Shown: positions 34,802 through 44,448 of the stretch, one piece after another | How the letters are laid out: every line of letters starts with the position of its first letter | Position numbering within the stretch: position 1 is the first letter of the stretch | NCBI RefSeq assembly: GCF_000332195.1 | Contig: NZ_KB235922.1 | Coordinates: forward strand, 496,001-560,000 | From: Pleurocapsa sp. PCC 7319 | GTDB lineage: Bacteria; Cyanobacteriota; Cyanobacteriia; Cyanobacteriales; Xenococcaceae | Direction: 5' to 3' | Length of the DNA: 64,000 nucleotides | The notes under the pieces: model-generated | The model's input: the letters and a program-made list of their open reading frames with translations, nothing else | Told to the model about the DNA's origin: nothing | The model's database searches: none | Program-made: the position numbers and the translations under genes

Positions 34802-37066
34802 TGCAGAAAAATTACGCAGACGGAGAGCGTTTGTTACCACTGAAACCGAACTGAAAGCCATTGCCCCTCCAGCAATAATGGGATTGAGCAGCCAACCAAA
34901 GAAAGGAAAGAGAATACCCGCGGCGATAGGAATACCCAAAACATTATAAATAAAAGCAAAAAAGAGATTTTGACGAATATTACTGATAGTCGCTTTACTT
35001 AACTCTATTGCTGTTACTATGCCCTGTAATTCTCCCGAAATCAAGGTAATATCACTAGCTGCGATCGCCACGTCTGTTCCTGTACCAATGGCAATACCTA
35101 CATCTGCTTGCGCTAGTGCAGGAGCATCATTTATGCCATCTCCGACCATTGCAACTATTTTTCCTTCCTGCTGTAACTCCTTTACCTTGGTTGCTTTTTG
35201 CTCGGGACGAACCTCAGCCTCTACGCGAACTATTCCTACTTCACGAGCGATCGCTTCGGCAGTTTTTTGATTATCTCCTGTCAGCATTACTACTTCTAAA
35301 TTTAAGTTACGTAATGCCCTAACTGCTGCTGGAGAAGTGGGTTTGATTGCATCGGCAATACCCATAATTCCGTCTAATTCTCTATCTACAGCAATTAGAA
35401 CTACAGTTTGACCATCGGCTTCCCAAGTATCTTTGTGTGACTGAAAAGCAGTCGATGCAATGCCTAACTCGGACATCCAGCGTTGAGTACCTATTTGTAC
35501 CAAGTGATCTGAGACGACACCCTGTACTCCACTTCCGGCGATCGCCTTAAAATCATTAGCGTCAATTAAATCAACATTCTGCGACTGAGCATATCTAACA
35601 ACTGCTTCTGCAAGAGGATGTTCGGAATTACGTTCTACTGCTGCTACCAAACCGAGTAACTTAAGTTCGGCACTGTCTGTAATACCTTTTATCGTAGCGT
35701 AATTAGTAACAGTAGGTTTGCCTTGAGTAATCGTGCCAGTTTTATCTAAAACAATAGTTTGAATTTTGTGAGCCAATTCTAAACTCTCTGCACCTTTAAT
35801 CAAAATACCGTTTTCGGCACCTTTACCCGTCCCTACCATTACCGAAGTAGGAGTCGCTAAACCTAAAGCACAGGGACAAGCAATAATTAGTACCCCAACA
35901 GTAGTAATCAAAGCCAAAGACACATTACCCATGATGACAAACCACAAGACAAAAGTAGCAATGGCGATCGCAATTACTACAGGCACAAACCAACCCGTTA
36001 CGCGATCGGCTAGTCTTTGAATCGGTGCTTTGGAACCCTGGGCATCTTGAACCAGTTTCACTATCTGCGCCAAAACTGTATCTGAGCCGACTCTGGTAGC
36101 TTTAAATTTAAAACTGCCTGTCTTATTGATAGTTGCCCCAATTACTTCATCCCCTGGTTGTTTTTTTATGGGTCTACTTTCTCCTGTTACCATTGCTTCA
36201 TCAATGGTAGAACTGCCGCTAATTATTTCTCCATCTACAGGGATCTTTTCTCCGGGGCGCACCAAAATAGTGTCACCAATTTGGACTTCACTTATAGGAA
36301 TATCAATTTCCTTTTCATTACGAATAACTCTGGCATTCCTCGCTTGTAGACCAATCAATTTACGAATCGCTTCTGAGGTTTGTCCTTTGGCACGATTTTC
36401 AAACCACTGTCCTAAAAGAATTAAAGTAATAACTACGGCAGCGGTTTCATAATATACTTCTGGCATCAAGCCCCGATCAAGAAAAAAGTTAGGAAAGATA
36501 GTAGCAAATAGAGAATAAAAATAGGCTGCACTAGTACCCAGGGCAATCAATGTATCCATCGTGGCAGCATGACGTTTAAAAGCTTTCCACCCACCAATAT
36601 AGAATCTGTATCCACACCAAAACTGTACTGGGGCAGTTAAAATCATTTGTAGCCAAGGGTTATGCAACCATGCAGGAATAAAAGAAAGTTTTAATCCTGT
36701 CATCATCGGCAGCGAACCGATAACTAGGATGATGCTAATTACACCACCAACGATTATTTTGCGAATTAAATCGCGGGATTCAGCTTGACGGACTGCTTTT
36801 TCGGCATCATCCTCGCTCGTAAACATTTCTTGTGACTGAAACAAAGTAGAGGAATATCCTGCTTCTTTTACTGCCTCTTTGATGTCCTCAATACTTGTTT
36901 GGCGGGGCTCGTATATCACGATAGCTTGTTCGGCACCGAAATTAACGCTACATTCGGCTACTCCAGGTACAGCCAGAATTGCATCCTCTATGCTACTGGC
37001 ACAACCAGCACAACTCATCCCAGTGAGTTTGAGATTGATTTTTTCTGTATTTGTTTTCGTGTTCAT
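34787..37066 (-). CDS. copA: copper-exporting P1B-type ATPase
   Basis: 759 residues from the ATG at 37066; a TTG eight codons earlier is less likely. One N-terminal heavy-metal domain carries GMSCAGCAS (Cys19, Cys22). The ATPase has TGES, the transmembrane metal site [10 protein letters not shown], the phosphorylated [13 protein letters not shown] (HP motif) and [16 protein letters not shown]. The CPC motif and a single MxCxxC domain indicate Cu(I) transport. Cyanobacteria have a plasma-membrane (CtaA) and a thylakoid (PacS) version; sequence alone does not tell me which. The cupredoxin-like gene follows on the same strand. Confidence 0.9.
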   Translation of the reverse strand: MNTKTNTEKINLKLTGMSCAGCASSIEDAILAVPGVAECSVNFGAEQAIVIYEPRQTSIEDIKEAVKEAGYSSTLFQSQEMFTSEDDAEKAVRQAESRDLIRKIIVGGVISIILVIGSLPMMTGLKLSFIPAWLHNPWLQMILTAPVQFWCGYRFYIGGWKAFKRHAATMDTLIALGTSAAYFYSLFATIFPNFFLDRGLMPEVYYETAAVVITLILLGQWFENRAKGQTSEAIRKLIGLQARNARVIRNEKEIDIPISEVQIGDTILVRPGEKIPVDGEIISGSSTIDEAMVTGESRPIKKQPGDEVIGATINKTGSFKFKATRVGSDTVLAQIVKLVQDAQGSKAPIQRLADRVTGWFVPVVIAIAIATFVLWFVIMGNVSLALITTVGVLIIACPCALGLATPTSVMVGTGKGAENGILIKGAESLELAHKIQTIVLDKTGTITQGKPTVTNYATIKGITDSAELKLLGLVAAVERNSEHPLAEAVVRYAQSQNVDLIDANDFKAIAGSGVQGVVSDHLVQIGTQRWMSELGIASTAFQSHKDTWEADGQTVVLIAVDRELDGIMGIADAIKPTSPAAVRALRNLNLEVVMLTGDNQKTAEAIAREVGIVRVEAEVRPEQKATKVKELQQEGKIVAMVGDGINDAPALAQADVGIAIGTGTDVAIAASDITLISGELQGIVTAIELSKATISNIRQNLFFAFIYNVLGIPIAAGILFPFFGWLLNPIIAGGAMAFSSVSVVTNALRLRNFSASSKL

Positions 37067-37240
37067 AATTGGTACGAAAGGTCGAGGCAAATAGCGATTT
37101 TTCCCTACATAATTGCGTATGCCATCTATTTCAATTCTGAGTGGATTTTATGAGGCTAGCACACAACCGGTAGCCATTTTGTGTTACAAATCGAGTCAAA
37201 AACTCTAATCATCTCACTTGATTCCAAATAATTGTTCATT

Positions 37241-37273
37241 TGAATAGGCATTCAGGTTTATGATGAGTATCAT
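37241..37273. promoter_or_regulatory. two operator-like inverted repeats upstream of the SmtB/ZiaR-type gene
   Basis: TGAAT-AGGC-ATTCA (37241-37254) and ATGAT-GAGT-ATCAT (37260-37273) are both perfect 5-4-5 inverted repeats, 80-110 bp before the ArsR-type gene. TGAAnA...TTCA is the core of cyanobacterial SmtB/ZiaR operators, so autoregulation is likely. They also lie ~180 bp from the divergent copper ATPase start. Confidence 0.6.
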
Positions 37274-37353
37274 TATCAAAAAAGTACTATTTAAAACTGC
37301 ATCAATATAAAGTTATTTGAGTAAATGTATTTATTTGAATTGGAGGATGAAGA

Positions 37354-37749
37354 ATGAGCAAAGTTTCCCGAGCAAAACAACAGGTCTCCTCAAAATCCGA
37401 AGCGCCGACTTGTGACTCTTACCTAGTTCACCTAGAACAAGTGCGTCAAGTACAATCTGAAATTGTTACCACAGAAAAAGCACAACAGATGGCTCAGTTT
37501 TTCGGCGCAATGGCAGATCCTCATCGATTAAAACTTCTTTCTGCCCTAGCTCAAGCTGAACTTTGTGTCTGCGACTTAGCAGCAGTAGTCAAAATGAGTG
37601 AATCGGCTGTATCCCATCAGTTACGGTTACTAAGAAACCTCCGTTTGGTCAAGCATCGCCGTGAAGGGCGAAATGTTTATTACCGTTTGGCAGATGCCCA
37701 TATAGCTAATCTTTATCAGGAAGTAGCCGAGCATTTAGAAGAAGCTTAG
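37354..37749 (+). CDS. SmtB/ZiaR-type zinc-sensing ArsR repressor
   Basis: 131 residues. The helix-turn-helix is [20 protein letters not shown]. Metal ligands: Cys20 near the N-terminus and Cys71/Cys73 in ELCVCDLA form an alpha3N-type site. Asp114, His116, His127 and Glu130 ([17 protein letters not shown]) form the alpha5 site with the same spacing as SmtB Asp104/His106/His117/Glu120. Both sites are present, as in ZiaR. It should leave DNA when zinc (or cobalt/cadmium) binds. The P-type ATPase gene follows 105 bp downstream. GGAGGA precedes the ATG. Confidence 0.9.
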   Translation: MSKVSRAKQQVSSKSEAPTCDSYLVHLEQVRQVQSEIVTTEKAQQMAQFFGAMADPHRLKLLSALAQAELCVCDLAAVVKMSESAVSHQLRLLRNLRLVKHRREGRNVYYRLADAHIANLYQEVAEHLEEA

Positions 37750-37804
37750 GATGTATCATCATTATTTCTGTTGATTGCTTAATTACTTTTTTTTGGTTAA
37801 TATC

Positions 37805-37818
37805 TGAACAAGTATTCA
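37805..37818. promoter_or_regulatory. second SmtB/ZiaR-type operator, before the ATPase gene
   Basis: ATCTGAACAAGTATTCAAT contains TGAACA-AG-TATTCA, very close to the known SmtB family 12-2-12 core, followed by ATTGTTCAAT as another half site. It lies 37 bp before the ATPase start, so the pump may have its own zinc-controlled promoter. Confidence 0.6.
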
Positions 37819-37854
37819 ATTGTTCAATCTTTTAACAATTAAATTATTTGAATA

Positions 37855-39771
37855 ATGTCAGGTAAACATTCTACTGGTTGCTGTTCTCATCATGAAAGTC
37901 ACGAACATGGTGAATTTGATTTACGTCGAGAGCTAATCCCCCTTAGTATCGCTCTAGTTCTATTTCTCATCGGGTTAATCTTTAACCAGCCTTTGCACGA
38001 TACCCCGAGAGCGATCGCCGAGTATGTAGTTTTGATTCCCGCTTACCTGATAAGTGGTTGGATTGTTTTAACCAGTGCGGGACGTAATATTCTGCGGGGT
38101 AAAATCTTTGATGAAAACTTTTTAATGACTATTGCCACCTTGGGGGCGATCGCGATTCACGAATTGCCCGAAGCTGTGGCAGTGATGTTATTTTTCCAGA
38201 TTGGAGAATTGTTTCAAGGGTTTGCCGTCGGGCGATCGCGTCGTTCGATTAAATCATTACTAGAAGTTCGTCCCGATAGGGCAAATTTAGTTATTGACGG
38301 GGGAATTAGAGAGGTAGCGCCAGAGAAGGTAGCAGTCGGAGATACGATTATTATCAAACCAGGAGAGAAAGTTCCTTTAGATGGGGAGATATTATCGGGG
38401 AGTTCTCAATTAGATACTTCAGCACTTACGGGTGAATCCGTACCCCGAACTGTAAGAGAAGGAGAAATAATTTTAGCAGGTGCGATTAACCAAACGGGAA
38501 GTCTGACAGTTAGAGTTACCAAACTATTTGCCGAATCTTCCATCGCTAAAATCTTAGATTTGGTAGAAAACGCCAGTAGTAAAAAGGCCCCGACAGAGAA
38601 ATTTATTACTCGTTTTGCCCGTTACTATACCCCCGTAGTAGTTTTCCTCTCTCTAGCAGTTGCCATCTTACCGCCCTTATTAATTCCTGGGGCAACTAGC
38701 GAACAGTGGGTTTATCGAGCGTTAGTTTTATTAGTTATATCCTGTCCCTGCGGATTAGTTATTAGTATTCCTCTGGGTTATTTCGGTGGGGTTGGTGGTG
38801 CAGCCAAAAGAGGGATTTTAGTAAAAGGTTCAACTTTTCTCGATGCCTTAACTGATGTCAAAACAGTGATTTTTGATAAAACTGGAACGCTAACTGAAGG
38901 GGTATTTCAAGTTACTCAAGTAGCTCCTTATAACGGCTATAGCAAACCTGAATTACTATCCATTGCTGCGATCGCCGAATCTCAATCCAATCACCCCGTA
39001 GCGCGCTCGATTGTGGAAGCTTACGATGGTGCGATTATTGAATCTGATGTTACTGACTATGAAGAAATACCAGGACACGGTATTAGTACCAAAGTCAAAG
39101 AGATGTCAGTCTTCGCAGGAAACGATCGCCTCCTGCATCGAGAACAGATCGAACACGATACCTGTAACGTAAAAGGTACGGTGGTTCATTTAGCAATAGA
39201 TAGCAAATATGCTGGCTATATCTTAATTTCCGACAAACTTAAGGAAGATGCAGCCAGAGCGATCGCTCGATTAAAAAAAGCGGGAGTTACCGAAACCGTT
39301 ATGCTAACGGGAGATAATCAAGTTGTAGCGCAAAACGTTGCCGATAAAATTGGATTGGATACCTACAAAGCTGAATTGCTACCAGAAGACAAGGTAGACG
39401 CGATCGAGCAGTATCTTCGTCAATCAGATAGAAATAGCAAGGTGGCATTTATTGGCGATGGTATTAATGACGCACCCGTGATAGCCAGAGCCGATGTGGG
39501 AATGGCAATGGGTGCGTTGGGTTCCGATGCAGCCATTGAAACCGCCGACGTGGTAATTATGAACGATGCTCCTTCTAAAGTAGCAGAGGCAATAGATATA
39601 GCTCGTAAAACCCACACCATTGTCTGGCAGAATATCATCCTGGCAATGGCAGTAAAAGGATTATTTATTTTACTGGGAGCAGTTGGAATCGCAACTCTTT
39701 GGGAGGCAGTGTTTGCCGACGTGGGAGTAGCTTTGCTGGCGATTCTTAATGCGAGTCGGGTTTTAAAATGA
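37855..39771 (+). CDS. zinc/cadmium-type P1B ATPase
   Basis: 638 residues. The N-terminus is a short His/Cys-rich tail (HSTGCCSHHESHEHGEF) in place of a folded metal-binding domain. Then come TGESVPR, the metal site SCPCGLVISIPLGY, DKTGTLTEG, SNHPVARS and [19 protein letters not shown] with the LVIS context and an adjacent SmtB/ZiaR-type repressor suggest export of Zn2+, Cd2+ or Co2+. In Synechocystis ziaR and ziaA are divergent; here both point the same way. The lack of a ferredoxin-like metal domain sets it apart from ZiaA. Confidence 0.88.
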   Translation: MSGKHSTGCCSHHESHEHGEFDLRRELIPLSIALVLFLIGLIFNQPLHDTPRAIAEYVVLIPAYLISGWIVLTSAGRNILRGKIFDENFLMTIATLGAIAIHELPEAVAVMLFFQIGELFQGFAVGRSRRSIKSLLEVRPDRANLVIDGGIREVAPEKVAVGDTIIIKPGEKVPLDGEILSGSSQLDTSALTGESVPRTVREGEIILAGAINQTGSLTVRVTKLFAESSIAKILDLVENASSKKAPTEKFITRFARYYTPVVVFLSLAVAILPPLLIPGATSEQWVYRALVLLVISCPCGLVISIPLGYFGGVGGAAKRGILVKGSTFLDALTDVKTVIFDKTGTLTEGVFQVTQVAPYNGYSKPELLSIAAIAESQSNHPVARSIVEAYDGAIIESDVTDYEEIPGHGISTKVKEMSVFAGNDRLLHREQIEHDTCNVKGTVVHLAIDSKYAGYILISDKLKEDAARAIARLKKAGVTETVMLTGDNQVVAQNVADKIGLDTYKAELLPEDKVDAIEQYLRQSDRNSKVAFIGDGINDAPVIARADVGMAMGALGSDAAIETADVVIMNDAPSKVAEAIDIARKTHTIVWQNIILAMAVKGLFILLGAVGIATLWEAVFADVGVALLAILNASRVLK

Positions 39772-39858
39772 TGAAGATTTAAGAGCGATCGCGCCATAGA
39801 TTATTTATGTCAGATATTCCTACCCTAGTATTTAGATAGAGATACTGAAGGATGGTAT

Positions 39859-40059
39859 TTATTCAAATAGATATCTTAAAATTGTTTTTAGTCGCCATAC
39901 AAAACCTGGACTAGCTTCTGCGACTTCATTTATCTTGTCGAGTGCATCGGCAAACTCAGCCATGATTGGGTTGTCTAAAGGAGCTTTCATCAAAGCAATA
40001 TTAATTTGAGCCAGATAATATTTTTGCTGTTGTAGTACGTTGGCTTTTTGTTCGGTCAT
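39859..40059 (-). pseudogene. 3'-truncated DUF3291 gene
   Basis: The 66-residue product contains YYLAQINIALMKAPLDNPIM and ALDKINEVAEASPGFVWRLK, the opening third of a DUF3291 (antibiotic biosynthesis monooxygenase-like) domain, then ends after TILRYLFE. The usual domain is ~140-150 residues. I looked past the stop on the same strand and saw no continuation in any frame. A deletion has probably removed the rest. It is downstream of the AraC gene, on the same strand. Confidence 0.65.
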
Positions 40060-40160
40060 AGTTTTTAGTCTCGCCTTCAAACCATCACCTGAAGTATCTA
40101 AAAATTAAGGTTAATCCGTCTTGAATGATGTTGACCTCAATTAAAAAAAGGCATAGCATA

Positions 40161-40973
40161 TTAGTTCGTCGCACCTTGGCGATAACAACCAGGAGTAATT
40201 CCAAAAACTCGCTTGAAATGACGATTAAGATGACTTTGGTCTGACATTCCCACGGCGATCGCTGTATCGGCAATCGACATTTCTTGGCGGAGAAATTGCT
40301 TAGCAAGTCGCATCCGAATTTGGTTTAAATACGCGTAAGGTGGCATTCCTGTGGCTTGACGAAAAACGCGAATTAGGTAGTAACGGTTTAGGTTAGTAAT
40401 CTGTACCAGTTGTTCTAAAGAGATATTAGAACTGAAATTATCGTAAAGGTACTCTTTAACTAAATGAACGGCTTGATGTTCCTGTTTGAGTTGAACAGAG
40501 GGAAGTGAGATACCTGAATAGCGGTATAGAATTGCTGAAAACACTTCGACCAATAAAGATTGTCTTTCTAAAGAGTTTTGCGATCGCTCTAAAATTTTGT
40601 GTAGATAAAAAATCTTTTTAGCCAGAACTTCATTTTGTACAACAGCATCCTTAAAATAAGGAGTCTCAGTTATTTGAGCCTCTCTAGCTATTTGAAGAAT
40701 AAGATCGGTACTTGGGTAAAACATCCGATAAGTGAGTGGCAATTCTTTAGCAGAATAACCTGTATGGACTTCCTCTGGATTCATCAAAACAATACTTTTG
40801 GGAGGAGCTAGATAAGTACTTCCCCGATAGTAGTTTCCCCCTACTCCAGACTCAATAACACCAATCGAGTAGCCAGGGTGAGAGTGACGATCATAATTGT
40901 AGTGAATTGCTTTTGCCCGAAACAACTCCAAGTTATCAAACTCTTGAATCAAACAAAATTTTGTATTCAGCAT
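40161..40973 (-). CDS. AraC-family transcriptional regulator
   Basis: About 270 residues from the ATG at 40973; a TTG at 41012 would add 13 unusual residues. An N-terminal cupin-like sensor (YNYDRHSHPGYSIGVIESGV, then PEEVHTGY) precedes two C-terminal helix-turn-helices (ISLEQLVQITNLNRYYLIRV, then SIADTAIAVGMSDQSHLNRH-FKRVFGITPGCYR). The His-rich cupin may bind a small effector. The neighbouring truncated DUF3291 gene could have been its target. TTTGAAT words lie upstream near 41060. Confidence 0.85.
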   Translation of the reverse strand: MLNTKFCLIQEFDNLELFRAKAIHYNYDRHSHPGYSIGVIESGVGGNYYRGSTYLAPPKSIVLMNPEEVHTGYSAKELPLTYRMFYPSTDLILQIAREAQITETPYFKDAVVQNEVLAKKIFYLHKILERSQNSLERQSLLVEVFSAILYRYSGISLPSVQLKQEHQAVHLVKEYLYDNFSSNISLEQLVQITNLNRYYLIRVFRQATGMPPYAYLNQIRMRLAKQFLRQEMSIADTAIAVGMSDQSHLNRHFKRVFGITPGCYRQGATN

Positions 40974-41134
40974 AAAAAAGAAGATTGACTCTTTTTTCGC
41001 GGTGTAAATCAATATTAATATAGCGTTTCTTAATGTTACTAGGGTTTAAAAAGTTGACTAACTATTTGAATCAATATTTCTACCAAAAGCAATTTGATAA
41101 AATAAATCAAACTAAATATTAAAATAACAGCTTG

Positions 41135-41356
41135 ATGAATATACCCGATTTAAAATACATATCCGATGAAAAAGGCGATCGGATTGCGGTAATTGTTCCA
41201 ATCGAATTATGGGAAGAGTTAACCAGTGAGGATGATATCGATGCAACGGAAGAATTACTAAGCATTGCTGGTTTTGAGTCTGCCTTTAAAAAAGCCAATC
41301 GACAAGTAGAAGAAGGAAAAACTAAAGATTGGCGAGCAATTAGAAACGATGTATAA
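41135..41356 (+). CDS. type II antitoxin
   Basis: 73 residues from the ATG at 41135 (a TTG one codon earlier is in frame). The first half (YISDEKGDRIAVIVPIELWE) resembles the DNA-binding and dimer strand of Phd/RelB-like antitoxins; the acidic second half (TSEDDIDATEELLSIAGFES) would wrap the toxin. It overlaps the RelE/ParE-type toxin gene by 8 bases, the usual antitoxin-toxin coupling. Confidence 0.75.
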   Translation: MNIPDLKYISDEKGDRIAVIVPIELWEELTSEDDIDATEELLSIAGFESAFKKANRQVEEGKTKDWRAIRNDV

Positions 41357-41609
41357 AGTTCGGTTATCTTTGGATGCTGAAAAAGTTTTTGCCAAATGTA
41401 ACAAAGCCCTAGCTAAAAAACTAGCAAGATGTTTTAGTAATTTAGAAAATAGCCCTCGTTCTCATCCTAATATTAAGCCATTAAAGGGTTCTTATTCTGG
41501 CTATTATCGTTACAGAGTCGGAGATTACAGAGTTGTTTATTCTATTGAAGATGAATTAGTTGTAGTTAACGTAATTCTTATTGCTCATCGCAGTAAGGTT
41601 TATGAATAG
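41349..41609 (+). CDS. RelE/ParE-family toxin
   Basis: 86 residues: MYKVRLSLDAEKVFAKCNKA, then KPLKGSYSGYYRYRVGDYRV-VYSI and VNVILIAHRSKVYE. The LKG..GYYRYRVGDYRVVY run followed by a basic IAHR..VY end is the RelE/ParE fold with its catalytic arginines. RelE cuts mRNA at the ribosome; ParE inhibits gyrase. Which applies is unclear. It forms a pair with the antitoxin just upstream and lies near an insertion sequence. Confidence 0.85.
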   Translation: MYKVRLSLDAEKVFAKCNKALAKKLARCFSNLENSPRSHPNIKPLKGSYSGYYRYRVGDYRVVYSIEDELVVVNVILIAHRSKVYE

Positions 41610-41634
41610 TTTTCTTTTCCTCTAAACTACGAAA

Positions 41635-42486
41635 ATGGACAAAGAAGCCACTATTCGGTTAATTTTTTTCTTCGGCATTTTAGGGTTAATGCTGCTGTGG
41701 GAAATTATCGATCCGTTTCGCCCACTCTCTGTTCCCAAGCCAATGCGCTGGTTTAGTAATTTAGGTTTGGTAGTTCTAAACGCTGTCATATTAAGGGCTG
41801 TATTTCCTTTAACGGCGGTAGGGATGGCAGCGATCGCAACAGAGAAAAATTCGGGTCTATTTAACGTTATCACCCTACCCCAATGGCAAGTTGTAGTATT
41901 GTCAGTAATTGGGTTAGATTTAATAATCTATTTGCAACACGTTTTGTTTCATACTCTACCTACTTTATGGCGATTGCATAAAGTACATCATGCAGATCTC
42001 GATTTTGATGTTACGACGGGATTGAGATTTCATCCCCTGGAAATTTTGCTTTCAATGGGAATTAAAATTACTGCCATTTTGCTGTTGGGTGCTCCCGTCA
42101 TAGCCGTTCTCATATTTGAAATTCTGTTAAATGCAACGTCCATGTTTAATCATGGTAATGTCAGCTTGCCAGCAAAATGCGACCGACTCTTACGATTATT
42201 TTTAGTTACGCCAGATATGCACCGAATTCATCATTCTGTGCTTCCCCAGGAAACCAATAGCAACTTTGGCTTCAACCTCACCTGGTGGGATTATGTATTT
42301 GGTACTTACCGTGCTTGTGCATTGGTAAGCCAGCAAGATATGACTATTGGGCTATCAGAGTATCAAAAAAATCTCCGAGTTGAGCAATTACATTGGATGC
42401 TGATTCTGCCTTTTCTCAATAAACCCAGTTGCTATCCGATTAATCAAAAGAAACGTAGTCTTAACTCCCGATCTGGAAGCAAGTAA
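41635..42486 (+). CDS. fatty acid hydroxylase/sterol desaturase family membrane protein
   Basis: 283 residues with four membrane helices. The histidine boxes are complete: HVLFH near the second helix pair, WRLHKVHHAD, FNHGN and DMHRIHHS, then NSNFGFNLTWWDYVFGTYR. This is the di-iron carotenoid/sterol/fatty acid hydroxylase superfamily. Substrate unknown. It starts 26 nt after the toxin stop. The insertion sequence lies 62 bp downstream, so any former downstream neighbour may have been displaced. Confidence 0.85.
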   Translation: MDKEATIRLIFFFGILGLMLLWEIIDPFRPLSVPKPMRWFSNLGLVVLNAVILRAVFPLTAVGMAAIATEKNSGLFNVITLPQWQVVVLSVIGLDLIIYLQHVLFHTLPTLWRLHKVHHADLDFDVTTGLRFHPLEILLSMGIKITAILLLGAPVIAVLIFEILLNATSMFNHGNVSLPAKCDRLLRLFLVTPDMHRIHHSVLPQETNSNFGFNLTWWDYVFGTYRACALVSQQDMTIGLSEYQKNLRVEQLHWMLILPFLNKPSCYPINQKKRSLNSRSGSK

Positions 42487-42548
42487 TGCTTAATGCAGCC
42501 ACATGATGGACTGCGATATATGATCGCTTCTTTTTGTCCTGAGTAATG

Positions 42549-44440
42549 ACTCACGGTTCGCTTAAATCAAAGATGGCTAGAAAAATAAAACAGCTCAACT
42601 GTATGCTGAGAAAGAAGTTGAAAGAATAGAGAGACCAACCCGTCTTGAAAGGAACTAACTCAGAAAGAGCAGATGATCTTCCTCTAATTATTCATTGGCT
42701 AAAGCAAATGGAAATAGCATCAATAATTGATCGAGAGCTACCTGTTCCTCATGGGAATCGAAAAGGATTAAGCTACGGTCAATTATCAGTCCTATTTCTA
42801 AGTTATGTAGTGAGCCAATCAGACCATCGATTATGTGCCGTAGAACCATGGGTAGAAAAACATCGGCAAACCTTAGAAATAGCAACAGGATGGAACATTG
42901 GGGGCAAAGATGCCACAGATGACCGACTAGCTGACTTATTAAGTGTCATCGGTTCATCGGAAAATCAAGGGCGAGAGAAAGTAGCAATTCAATTGGGACA
43001 AAGCACAATACGAGCTTATGAATTACCAACGGACAAAGCCAGAAGCGATACCACAAGTTTTAGTGTCTATCATCAGCCCACAAAAGAAACAGAAGGAACT
43101 AACTTGCTGAATTTTGGTTATAGTAAAGACCGCCGCCCTGATTTGGTTCAATATCGTCAAATGTTAGCTACTCTCGACCCCATGGGAATGCCTCTATTGG
43201 GAGCTACATTATCAGGAAATGGAACAGATGAATCTCATTATCTACCAACATGGCAACAATTGGTGGAGATTATTGGTCACAAAGATTTCTTGTTTCTCGC
43301 CGATTCTAAAGGCTCTACTTGGAATAATCGGGGGAAAATTAATCAACAAGGAGGAATTTACTGTTTTCCGCTAGCGATGCATCAGCCTCGTCCCAAACTG
43401 TTATCGCAATGGGTGGCTAATCCACCAACAGCAGTGCAAGAAATTTGTCTCAACTCCGAAGCCGAGTCAGAATCTCCCATTGGTAAGGGTTTTGAAGTTC
43501 CGTTGGGCAGTCTCTGGTATGAAAAAGAACATCAAAAGTGGCATCGTTGGTCAGAACGATGGTTAGTGGTTTGTTCTTATGCTTTACAACAGCGTCAACT
43601 TAAAAGCTTGTCAGCTCGTCTGAGTAAAGCGGAACTTGCCCTAGAAAAACTCGCTAAAAAACCACCACAAGATGAGGTAGCTCTACAAACCAAAGTGGAG
43701 ACTATTCTGAAACGTTATCGAGTTACGGGGCAGATCTTAACTGCGATTGAGAAGAAAATTGGCTATCAAAAAGTTTATCAAGGTGCTGGTCGAGGAAGTA
43801 AGAATCGTCCCTCTCGTCGTGTTCGTCAAACTACTCTTTCCTTGACTTATCAACGTTGTGAGACCGCTATCACCCATCAACAATCCATCGCTGGTTGGAG
43901 ATTGTATGTAACTAATGCTAATTCACAGCGTCTTTCTCTTGAGCAAGCTGTTAACTCTTATCGGGAGCAATGGCAACCTGAAAGAGGTTTTCATCGTTTT
44001 AAACGAGGTCGTCTTCCCGCTTTACCCATCTATTTTCAAGATGAAGAACGGATTCGAGGGCTGATGTTTTTACTAACGATCGCCCTGACTCTGTTTACCT
44101 TGATGGAATTTGTGGTTCGTCGCCAACTAGCGGTGACAAAGCAATCACTTCCTGGACTTTATTCAGGCAATCCCAAGCGCACTACTTTTCGTCCCACTGC
44201 TGAACAATTGCTAGCTGCTTTTGGCGATCTAACTTTGTATCTTTATCCTGATGGCTCTACTGAAATTAGTTCTCTTAATTCTCTTCAAAGACAGATTTTA
44301 AATCTGATGAAGATTCCTGAATCGATTTACATTCTTCCCCAGCTAGTTCCTGATTGACTCCAATCCAGCAAATAATTGCTGTGACTTGATTCTATCCTCT
44401 TTATTTGATTCAATGCATTTTATTTAAGCGAACCGTGAGT
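42549..44440 (+). mobile_element. complete insertion sequence, IS1634-like
   Basis: 1892 bp bounded by perfect 19-bp terminal inverted repeats: ACTCACGGTTCGCTTAAAT at 42549-42567 and its complement at 44422-44440. AATG flanks both ends (42545-42548 and 44441-44444) as a 4-bp target duplication. It holds one transposase gene in the plus direction. It landed just beyond the terminator T run of the rbc operon. Intact ends and an open frame suggest a recent insertion. Confidence 0.9.
42645..44357 (+). CDS. DDE transposase, IS1634/IS4-group type
   Basis: About 570 residues from a TTG at 42645, since no ATG is close. The N-terminal region (DLPLIIHWLKQMEIASIIDR, then GLSYGQLSVLFLSYVV) matches the DUF4277-like domain of this group. 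DDE residues: SDTTSFSVY (first Asp), FLADSKGS (second Asp) and YREQWQPERGFHRFKRG (the YREK-like Glu signature). The frame is intact. The family is assigned from domain order and size; a database comparison would settle the exact name. Confidence 0.85.
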   Translation: MKGTNSERADDLPLIIHWLKQMEIASIIDRELPVPHGNRKGLSYGQLSVLFLSYVVSQSDHRLCAVEPWVEKHRQTLEIATGWNIGGKDATDDRLADLLSVIGSSENQGREKVAIQLGQSTIRAYELPTDKARSDTTSFSVYHQPTKETEGTNLLNFGYSKDRRPDLVQYRQMLATLDPMGMPLLGATLSGNGTDESHYLPTWQQLVEIIGHKDFLFLADSKGSTWNNRGKINQQGGIYCFPLAMHQPRPKLLSQWVANPPTAVQEICLNSEAESESPIGKGFEVPLGSLWYEKEHQKWHRWSERWLVVCSYALQQRQLKSLSARLSKAELALEKLAKKPPQDEVALQTKVETILKRYRVTGQILTAIEKKIGYQKVYQGAGRGSKNRPSRRVRQTTLSLTYQRCETAITHQQSIAGWRLYVTNANSQRLSLEQAVNSYREQWQPERGFHRFKRGRLPALPIYFQDEERIRGLMFLLTIALTLFTLMEFVVRRQLAVTKQSLPGLYSGNPKRTTFRPTAEQLLAAFGDLTLYLYPDGSTEISSLNSLQRQILNLMKIPESIYILPQLVPD

Positions 44441-44448
44441 AATGAGTA

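Noticed and set aside
35019-36452. Several plus-strand frames opposite the copper ATPase
   Set aside because: All are complementary to strongly conserved P-type ATPase motifs; their serine- and isoleucine-rich products match antisense of that gene.
40085-40306. 73-codon minus-strand frame
   Set aside because: Overlaps the AraC gene in another frame and has no recognisable domain.
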